The notes under the pieces: generated by a model
Told to the model about the DNA's origin: nothing
Databases searched by the model: none
What the model saw: only the letters and a program-made list of their open reading frames with translations
Program-made: the position numbers and the translations under genes
NCBI GenBank assembly: GCA_027081375.1
Contig: JALWKR010000223.1
Location: 1 to 12,186, forward strand
Origin: Persephonella sp.
GTDB lineage: Bacteria > Aquificota > Aquificia > Aquificales > Hydrogenothermaceae
Direction: 5' to 3'
DNA: 12,186 bases
In this document: one piece after another, positions 7,361 to 12,186 of the stretch
How the letters are laid out: each line of letters starts with the position of its first letter
How positions within the stretch are numbered: the stretch's first letter is position 1

Positions 7361-7750
7361 ATGGAGATAAAAACTCATAAAAAGATAAATCAAAACTTAT
7401 GTGGAAAACCATTAGCAGTTGAGGATGATAATTTCGCTACAGTTCTTTTAGAAACAATAGAGGAAATGTCTGCTGATGAGAAAGGGTTAGTTCACGGTGG
7501 TTTTATATTTGGAGCAGCTGATTACTGCTCCATGCTTGCTGTAAATCATCCTAATGTTGTTTTAGGAAAGGCAGAGGTTAAATTTTTAAAGCCAACGAAA
7601 GTTGGAGAAAAAATACTCTTTGAAGGTATTGTTAAAGAAAAAGAAGGAAAAAAGAGATTTGTTGAAGTTATAGGGAAAAATCACAAGGATGAGATTGTTT
7701 TCTCAGGAGTTTTTGTGTGCTATATTCTTGAAAAACATGTACTAGACTAG
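7361..7750 (+). CDS. Hotdog-fold thioesterase-family protein
   Basis: This 129-residue protein has the hotdog (4HBT/PaaI-like) fold, a family that hydrolyses acyl-CoA or acyl-ACP thioesters. The central helix motif GLVHGGFIFGAADYCSMLA (42-60) is the family signature, with HGG at 45-47 and an acidic residue (Asp54) on the helix. It is followed by a strand pair typical of the fold, AEVKFLKPTKVGEKILFEG (71-89). Substrate and physiological role cannot be read from the sequence. The ribosome binding site GAGGTG includes the stop codon of pyrK, so the two genes are translated in tandem, although no metabolic link between them is obvious. The stop is 2 bases from the end of the opposing small gene, so the two units converge with no room for a terminator. 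Confidence 0.82.
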   Translation: MEIKTHKKINQNLCGKPLAVEDDNFATVLLETIEEMSADEKGLVHGGFIFGAADYCSMLAVNHPNVVLGKAEVKFLKPTKVGEKILFEGIVKEKEGKKRFVEVIGKNHKDEIVFSGVFVCYILEKHVLD

Positions 7751-7752
7751 TG

Positions 7753-7920
7753 CTATTTTAGCTCTTTTAAATCTACTTTTTTCATCTTTTCACATTCATC
7801 ATACACAGGACAGGAGGCACACCTTCCCCTTTGAATTGTCTTTCTTATTTTTCTATAGAGAAAATATACAGCTGAAAAAACTATTAATAAGCCTATAACA
7901 TAATCTATATGAAATCCCAT
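7753..7920 (-). CDS. Small membrane protein with a cysteine cluster (55 residues)
   Basis: A complete 55-codon gene fills what would otherwise be a 218-base gap. Residues 6-23 are a single hydrophobic membrane segment, followed by a basic stretch (RKIRKTIQRGR) and the cysteine cluster C34-A-S-C37-P-V-Y-D-E-C43 (C-x2-C-x5-C), then a lysine-rich end. The layout (one N-terminal helix, positive patch, CxxC cluster) resembles the FeoB-associated cysteine-rich membrane proteins of iron uptake. No feo gene is present, and the match is by layout only. It lies 48 bases after the FlgN-like stop on the same strand. No clear Shine-Dalgarno sequence precedes the ATG, and no other in-frame start is available. 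The clean membrane-helix-then-CxxC design and the tight fit to both neighbours argue that it is real. Confidence 0.6.
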   Translation of the reverse strand: MGFHIDYVIGLLIVFSAVYFLYRKIRKTIQRGRCASCPVYDECEKMKKVDLKELK

Positions 7921-7968
7921 ATCATTAACAGGAATATATAGAAAAGAGTTTTTAAGGTATGATTAATA

Positions 7969-8319
7969 TTAGATTTTCTTGTTAAACAGGCTTTTTTGAT
8001 TTTGCTGGATATATCCTGTTTGGTTATACTGCTTTGCTTCATCTTTGAATATTACAGAGAAAACCTCCTCTATAAACTGAAGATTATCTAAGGCTAAACT
8101 CATATTTACCTGACTAAGTTTTTTTATTTTTTCAAGCTTATCTTTATAATTTTGGATTTCCTCAGGAGATAAGTTTTTAATCTGTTCAAGGAGTTTTTGT
8201 TTTTCTTCTATAACTTTTATTAACTTTTCAATATACTCCTGGGCTTCTATAGCCCGAACAATAAGATTTTTCTCTTCCTCTAACGTCTTAATTAGCTGTT
8301 CTAGCTTTTTCTCAACCAT
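7969..8319 (-). CDS. flgN: FlgN-like flagellar chaperone (putative)
   Basis: This 116-residue, largely helical and probably coiled-coil protein has the profile of FlgN, the cytoplasmic chaperone of the hook-filament junction proteins FlgK and FlgL. The N-terminal two thirds is heptad-rich and charged. It is followed by a helix beginning SQVNMSLALDNLQFIEEVF (69-87), where FlgN proteins have a helix with Gln/Asn and a hydrophobic face. The C-terminal tail YNQTGYIQQNQKSLFNKKI (98-116) follows the FlgN pattern of Tyr, then a glycine turn, then Ser-Leu-x-x-Lys. The ribosome binding site is AGGTGG (complement of 8324-8329). It is divergent from the chemotaxis operon, which fits a flagellar role. 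FlgN proteins are poorly conserved, so a generic coiled-coil protein remains possible. Confidence 0.55.
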   Translation of the reverse strand: MVEKKLEQLIKTLEEEKNLIVRAIEAQEYIEKLIKVIEEKQKLLEQIKNLSPEEIQNYKDKLEKIKKLSQVNMSLALDNLQFIEEVFSVIFKDEAKQYNQTGYIQQNQKSLFNKKI

Positions 8320-8385
8320 AACACCACCTAAACTGTAATAATTTTTTACACTTTTGCTTATAATATAATATCGGAGTAAAGGGTA

Positions 8386-8412
8386 TAAAAATGCAATACT
8401 TTTTTACGATAA
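8386..8412 (+). promoter_or_regulatory. Sigma-28 (FliA)-type flagellar promoter for cheZ operon
   Basis: TAAA (8386-8389), then exactly 15 bases, then TACGATAA (8405-8412) fits the FliA consensus TAAA-N15-GCCGATAA: the -35 core is exact, the spacing is exact and six of eight -10 bases match. Transcription would start about 45 bases before the cheZ start codon. Sigma-28 control is what is expected of a late chemotaxis operon. A TATAAT at 8359-8364 could serve as an additional sigma-70 promoter, but no good -35 box is placed for it. Confidence 0.55.
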
Positions 8413-8463
8413 TAATAAACTAATTAAAAAATTATTAATTTTTTTATAGAGGGAGAGTGAATC

Positions 8464-8988
8464 ATGGACAAAAAAGTTAAAGAGGAAATCAAAGAGCTAA
8501 TACAAAAGATAGAGGAGTACAGCTCTATATTTTCTAACTTAACAGAAAAAAAAGATGGTTTTTCAATAGTAAACAAACATATCAATAAATCTATAACTGA
8601 AAGTGAAGAAGCAACAAAAAAGCTCATTGAAAACATAACATACGCTTTATCTCTAATAGAAGAAAACAAAGAGATACTAAGCAAAAGTATTTATTCAATG
8701 GAAATTGAAAAGATTAAACAAAATGAAGATACCCTTGCTGAAACATTAACAGAAGCGTTAACCCTCTTAGAATTTCAGGATATTCTTGCACAGAGGCTTA
8801 AGAAAATATCAGACTTCCTAAATGAAGTTGAACAGGACATAGTAAAACTTGCTATGGATTTAGGTTTAGAAGACACCCTTGAATCAGAAAAAGCCAAAGA
8901 GATTAAAAAGAAACTAGAAGAACTAGAATGGAAAAGAGAAGTTGAGCAAACAGATGTTGATGAGATTTTAAAAGAACACGGAATGTAA
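8464..8988 (+). CDS. cheZ: Chemotaxis protein CheZ (CheY-P phosphatase)
   Basis: CheZ dephosphorylates CheY-P to end the signal to the flagellar motor. The 174-residue product is almost all helix, as expected of the four-helix-bundle dimer. The catalytic block LLEFQDILAQRLKKI (101-115) corresponds to the E. coli QDFQDLTGQ block; Asp106 and Gln110 match the essential Asp143 and Gln147. The C-terminal VDEILKEHGM (165-174) matches the short CheY-P-docking tail (E. coli ends VDDLLDSLGF), joined by a charged linker. It is about 40 residues shorter than E. coli CheZ (214), mainly at the N-terminus. A strong AGAGGGAGAG site precedes the ATG. It is the first gene of the che operon, 12 bases before cheA. 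Confidence 0.88.
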   Translation: MDKKVKEEIKELIQKIEEYSSIFSNLTEKKDGFSIVNKHINKSITESEEATKKLIENITYALSLIEENKEILSKSIYSMEIEKIKQNEDTLAETLTEALTLLEFQDILAQRLKKISDFLNEVEQDIVKLAMDLGLEDTLESEKAKEIKKKLEELEWKREVEQTDVDEILKEHGM

Positions 8989-9000
8989 AGAGGTTTTATC

Positions 9001-10968
9001 ATGAGAATGGAATTTAGTGATGATATGAGAGAAATTCTTGAAGAATTTCTCATAGAAGCAGAAGAAATACTATCAAATCTAGACCAAGACCTGATAGAGT
9101 TAGAAAATAACCCAGATGATAAAGACCTTTTAAATAAAATCTTTAGAGGAATGCACACCCTTAAGGGTGGTGCAGGATTTTTAAACCTAACAACTATTGT
9201 TGAGATAGCTCATAAGATAGAGGATATTTTCAATAAGCTTAGAAATGATGAAATGACCCTCACCCCTGAAATGATGGATGTTATTTTTGAAGGGGTGGAT
9301 AAGCTGAAAGAAGCAATAGAAATGTTAAAAGAAAGCGATGAGATACCTGATGAGGAGGATGTAAAAGAGCTTTTAGAAAAACTAAAGGCTATATTGGAAG
9401 GTTCAGAAATACCTCAATCAGATACTTTTGAAAAACAGCCACAGCAGGAATCTTCAGAAGAGGAAGAAGATTTTGAGTTTGTTGAAGGAGTAGATGAGGA
9501 TATTAAAAAGCTTATTCTTCAGTACAAAGGAAAAGATTTAGGGGAAATATTAGAAGAGCTAATTCTTCTTCCTCCAGATGAAAGACCACCTCTAGAGGTT
9601 GTTGAAAAACTTGAAAAACTAATAGTTGAAGGAAAAGATGTAAAAGATTTAATAAAACCTAAAGAAAAGAAAGAAGAGCCAAAGCAGGAAGCTCCTCCTC
9701 AAGTTCAACAGCAAAAAAAACCAGTTAAACAGGAAGAGAAGCCAAAACCTCCACAGAAGAAAAAAACAGAGAAGAAGGAAGAAGTTATAAGGGTTGATGT
9801 TGAAAGAGTAGAAACGTTAATGAATCTTGTTGGAGAGCTTGTTTTAGACAGAAACAGAATTGTAAAGCTAGCTTCAAGCTTAGAGACAAGCTGTGAGGAT
9901 AGTGATGTAATAGAAGAGCTTATAGACTCTATAACAGGAATGAGCCGTACTGTTAGTGACCTTCAAGATGCTGTAATGAAACTTCGTATGCAGCCTGTTA
10001 AAAAGATATTCAGTAAGTTTCCACGTATTGTTAGAGACCTAGCTAAAAGATTAAATAAAAAGGTTAATCTTGTTTTAGAGGGAGAAGATACAGAGATAGA
10101 TAGGTCTATCCTTGATAAACTTGAAGACCCTCTTATACACCTTGTAAGAAATGCAATAGACCACGGTATAGAACCTCCAGAAGAGAGAGTTGCTGCAGGG
10201 AAGCCTGAAGAAGGGACTATAAAACTTTCTGCTTATCAGGAAGGAGACAGAATAATCATTTCTATAGAGGATGATGGAAGGGGTATTAATGTAGAGAAAG
10301 TTAAGAAAAAGGCTGTTGAAAAAGGTCTTATAACCCCTGAACAGGCTGAAAATATGAGTGATAAGGAAGCCTTTGAGCTTCTTTTTATGCCAGGGTTCTC
10401 AACTGCTGACAAAGTTAGTGAGGTTTCTGGTCGTGGTGTTGGAATGGACGTTGTTGCCTCCACTATACATGCCCTTAGAGGAACTATAGAGGTAGAAAGT
10501 GAACCAGGGAAAGGTACAAAGTTCATAATGAAACTTCCCCTTACAGTTGCAATTATTAGAACTCTTATGGTTGGGGTTAATGAAAGAATTTTCGCTATAC
10601 CTCTTTACTCTGTTGTTGAGATTGTTAAGTATGACCCTGCAAATGTTAAAAAAGTTGGAAACTTTAAATCTTTTATGCTTAGAGATGAGGTTTATCTCCT
10701 GTTTAGTTTAGGAGAACTTTTTGATATAGAAGATAAACCTGAAAAAGAGTTTATAGTTATTGTGAGAGTTGGAGAAAAGAATATAGCTATCTCTGTAGAT
10801 GAACTATTTGGAGAAGAAGAGATAGTTATTAAACCTCTTGGTAAACTCCTTGAAGATGTTCAGGGAATAGCAGGAGCAACAATAACAGGAGATGGAAAAG
10901 TTGTTCTAATAGTAGATACAAACTCTCTTATTAACGATAAGAAAACACAACTTGTAGGAGTTTTATGA
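9001..10968 (+). CDS. cheA: Chemotaxis histidine kinase CheA
   Basis: CheA autophosphorylates in response to receptors and passes phosphate to CheY. The 655-residue product has an HPt domain P1 (about 5-110) with phospho-acceptor His52 in RGMHTLKGGAGFL, and a dimerisation domain P3 (about 265-340, DVERVETLMNLVGELV). The HATPase P4 follows with N-box HLVRNAIDHGIE (380-391), DDGRGI (424-429) and GRGVGMDVV (478-486). The C-terminal CheW-like domain P5 covers about 515-655. Between P1 and P3 lies a short helical segment (about 163-220) and a Lys/Glu/Gln/Pro-rich linker (221-262) in place of a recognisable CheY-binding P2 fold. A second ATG two codons in is a possible alternative start. The AGAGG site (about 8989-8994) fits either. 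The stop overlaps the cheW start by 4 bp (ATGA). Confidence 0.97.
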   Translation: MRMEFSDDMREILEEFLIEAEEILSNLDQDLIELENNPDDKDLLNKIFRGMHTLKGGAGFLNLTTIVEIAHKIEDIFNKLRNDEMTLTPEMMDVIFEGVDKLKEAIEMLKESDEIPDEEDVKELLEKLKAILEGSEIPQSDTFEKQPQQESSEEEEDFEFVEGVDEDIKKLILQYKGKDLGEILEELILLPPDERPPLEVVEKLEKLIVEGKDVKDLIKPKEKKEEPKQEAPPQVQQQKKPVKQEEKPKPPQKKKTEKKEEVIRVDVERVETLMNLVGELVLDRNRIVKLASSLETSCEDSDVIEELIDSITGMSRTVSDLQDAVMKLRMQPVKKIFSKFPRIVRDLAKRLNKKVNLVLEGEDTEIDRSILDKLEDPLIHLVRNAIDHGIEPPEERVAAGKPEEGTIKLSAYQEGDRIIISIEDDGRGINVEKVKKKAVEKGLITPEQAENMSDKEAFELLFMPGFSTADKVSEVSGRGVGMDVVASTIHALRGTIEVESEPGKGTKFIMKLPLTVAIIRTLMVGVNERIFAIPLYSVVEIVKYDPANVKKVGNFKSFMLRDEVYLLFSLGELFDIEDKPEKEFIVIVRVGEKNIAISVDELFGEEEIVIKPLGKLLEDVQGIAGATITGDGKVVLIVDTNSLINDKKTQLVGVL

Positions 10969-11462
10969 TGTCTGAAATGGAAGTTCTTGGTATAAGAGAA
11001 ATTGAAGCAATAAAAACAAACGAAAAAAGATTAATAACTTTCCGACTTAATGATGAGCTTATTGGAGTAGATATTACAACAGTAGTGAAGATAACAATGG
11101 ATATAGATATAACTCCTGTTCCAAAAACAAAAAAATATATCTTAGGAGTTATGAACTTAAGGGGAAATATTATTCCTGTTGTAACGTTAAAGAAAAAACT
11201 TGGGCTTCCAGAAAAAGTTATTCCAGGGAGAAATATGATTATTGTTGTGGAAACAGATTTTGGAAATATAGGTCTTTTAGTGGATAAAGTAGAAGGGGCT
11301 CTAAATGTAGATCCAGAGGATATACAACCTCCTCCAATGAACTCAATAGGTATTGACCCTGAATTTATAGAGGGAGTTGTAATGATAACAAAAGAGGATG
11401 AAGAAAGGGAGCTTTTAACAATCCTGAATATAAAAAAGATTTTCAGAGCCGATAATCTTTAG
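10965..11462 (+). CDS. cheW: Chemotaxis coupling protein CheW
   Basis: CheW bridges chemoreceptors and CheA in the signalling array. The 165-residue protein is a single CheW domain (about 22-160) with the conserved ILGVMNLRGNIIPVVTL (59-75), where Arg66 matches the receptor/CheA-contacting Arg62 of E. coli. The second half carries GLLVDKVEGALNV and the loop EFIEGVVMI usual for the family. About 20 N-terminal residues precede the domain. The start overlaps the cheA stop (ATGA), and AGGAG (10956-10960) lies inside cheA; a second ATG follows directly. It is translationally coupled with cheA and is followed 15 bases on by cheV. Confidence 0.96.
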   Translation: MMSEMEVLGIREIEAIKTNEKRLITFRLNDELIGVDITTVVKITMDIDITPVPKTKKYILGVMNLRGNIIPVVTLKKKLGLPEKVIPGRNMIIVVETDFGNIGLLVDKVEGALNVDPEDIQPPPMNSIGIDPEFIEGVVMITKEDEERELLTILNIKKIFRADNL

Positions 11463-11477
11463 TGGGTGGAGGATTTA

Positions 11478-12186
11478 ATGTCAAAAAAAGATTTTTTACC
11501 AAAGATATTAGAAACAGGTGCAAACGAATTAGAAATAATAGATTTTAGAATGTATGAAGTCTTAGATGATGGCTCTATCTACGAGTGGGTTTTAGGAGTT
11601 AACGTTGCTAAAGTTAGAGAGGTTATAAAAAGACCAGAAAGAATTGTTAAATCTCCAGGTTCTCCCCCAGAGGTTGAAGGAATAGCCAAAATTAGAGGTG
11701 AAGTTGTCCCTATTGTTAATCTTGCAAGATGGATGAAGATAAAAGAGCCTGAGAATGCGGGAAGATATGTCATTGTAATGGAATTTCTTAGAGAGATAGT
11801 AGGAGTTATTGTTCACGATGCAAAAAGGATTAGAAGAATAAAATGGGCTGATATAAGGAAACCACCTCCTTCAATAGAAGAAAGGCTTGGCGGGAAGATT
11901 GTAGGAGTTATAGAGATAGAGGATGGGAATTTACTTTTACTTCTTGATTTTGAAGGAATATTAGATGAACTAGGTATGATTAAGATTTTTGGTGTAGAAG
12001 AGGAAGTTGGAGAGGAGATAGAAAGAACAGGACGTTACAAAATCCTTATACTAGATGACTCTCCTGTTGCAAGAAAGATAATAAGAAGAATACTAGAAAA
12101 AGATGGGCATACTGTTTTTGAAGCTGCAAATGGAATAGAAGCGTTAGATTTTCTCAATAAAACATTACAGCAAGCTAAAGAAGAAG
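11478..12186 (+). CDS. cheV: Chemotaxis protein CheV, 3' end outside window
   Basis: CheV is a CheW-like coupling domain fused to a response-regulator receiver domain, thought to tune receptor-kinase coupling by phosphorylation. The 236 visible residues begin after a clear GGAGG site (11468-11472). The CheW part (about 15-170) has LEIIDFRM (18-25), VEGIAKIRGEVVPIVNLARWM (66-86, read as blocks) and GVIVHDAKRIRRIKW (109-123). The receiver starts at YKILILDDSPVARKIIRRIL (187-206), with the acidic pair Asp193-Asp194 that binds the metal. The phospho-acceptor aspartate, expected around residue 240, falls beyond the window edge, so an intact active site cannot be confirmed. It is the fourth gene of the che unit. 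Confidence 0.92.
   Translation, partial: MSKKDFLPKILETGANELEIIDFRMYEVLDDGSIYEWVLGVNVAKVREVIKRPERIVKSPGSPPEVEGIAKIRGEVVPIVNLARWMKIKEPENAGRYVIVMEFLREIVGVIVHDAKRIRRIKWADIRKPPPSIEERLGGKIVGVIEIEDGNLLLLLDFEGILDELGMIKIFGVEEEVGEEIERTGRYKILILDDSPVARKIIRRILEKDGHTVFEAANGIEALDFLNKTLQQAKEE

Noticed and set aside
7741..7751. ACTAG-A-CTAGT inverted repeat between the converging genes as a bidirectional terminator
   Set aside because: Five-base arms with a one-base loop cannot form a stable hairpin, and no T-runs flank it.
8368..8375. Minus-strand TCCGATAT as a sigma-28 -10 box for the FlgN-like gene
   Set aside because: The expected TAAA is absent at 14, 15 or 16 bases upstream; the bases there read GCAT or similar.
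8424..8684. Minus-strand open frame overlapping the start of cheZ
   Set aside because: It is a shadow of cheZ, is hydrophobic only because it reads AT-rich helix codons backwards, and covers the cheZ ribosome binding site.
1..12186. CRISPR array, insertion sequence, prophage or defence island
   Set aside because: No regularly spaced direct repeats, transposase, integrase or known defence domain was found, and codon use looks uniform.

Overview
The window is AT-rich (roughly one third G+C by eye) and densely packed, with strong purine-rich ribosome binding sites and very short or negative gaps between genes. An exported DsrE-family protein, a compact Mfd, a flagellar chemotaxis operon that has both CheZ and CheV, and heavy AAA/ATA/AGA/TTA codon use together suggest a motile thermophilic Gram-negative bacterium. 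Aquificota of the Sulfurihydrogenibium/Persephonella type would fit. This placement is inferred from protein character and composition, not from a marker gene.

Layout. (1) Bases 1-196 hold no convincing gene. They contain a G+C-enriched stretch full of inverted and direct repeats that looks like part of a structured RNA or leader. (2) 197-1552, plus strand: two exported proteins in tandem, a DsrE-family sulfur-type protein and a PhnD-like periplasmic binding protein. (3) 1542-6415, minus strand: a three-gene unit read from right to left, made of a LysM-containing lytic transglycosylase (MltD type), a PsiE-like membrane protein and the transcription-repair coupling factor Mfd. Its 3' end overlaps the PhnD-like gene by 11 bp. 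(4) 6416-6569: a divergent promoter region. (5) 6570-7750, plus strand: pyrK (pyrimidine synthesis, starting at TTG) and a hotdog-fold thioesterase. (6) 7753-8319, minus strand: a FlgN-like flagellar chaperone followed by a 55-residue membrane protein with a cysteine cluster. (7) 8320-8463: a divergent control region with a good match to a sigma-28 (FliA) flagellar promoter. (8) 8464 to the right edge, plus strand: cheZ-cheA-cheW-cheV, with cheV cut off inside its receiver domain.

How the genes work together. The right third is one chemotaxis unit. CheA autophosphorylates, CheW and CheV couple it to receptors, and CheZ dephosphorylates CheY-P; CheY itself is not in the window. The sigma-28-like promoter and the divergent FlgN-like gene tie this unit to the flagellar programme. 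The middle is housekeeping: wall turnover, DNA repair and pyrimidine synthesis. The left end is the least explained part, with a candidate structured RNA and an exported DsrE/PhnD-like pair of unknown substrate.

No rRNA, tRNA, CRISPR array, insertion sequence or phage gene was seen. No wholly new multi-gene system is evident. The best leads are the structured left edge, the exported DsrE/PhnD-like pair, the reduced Mfd N-terminus, the unusual CheA linker domain and the sigma-28-like promoter.
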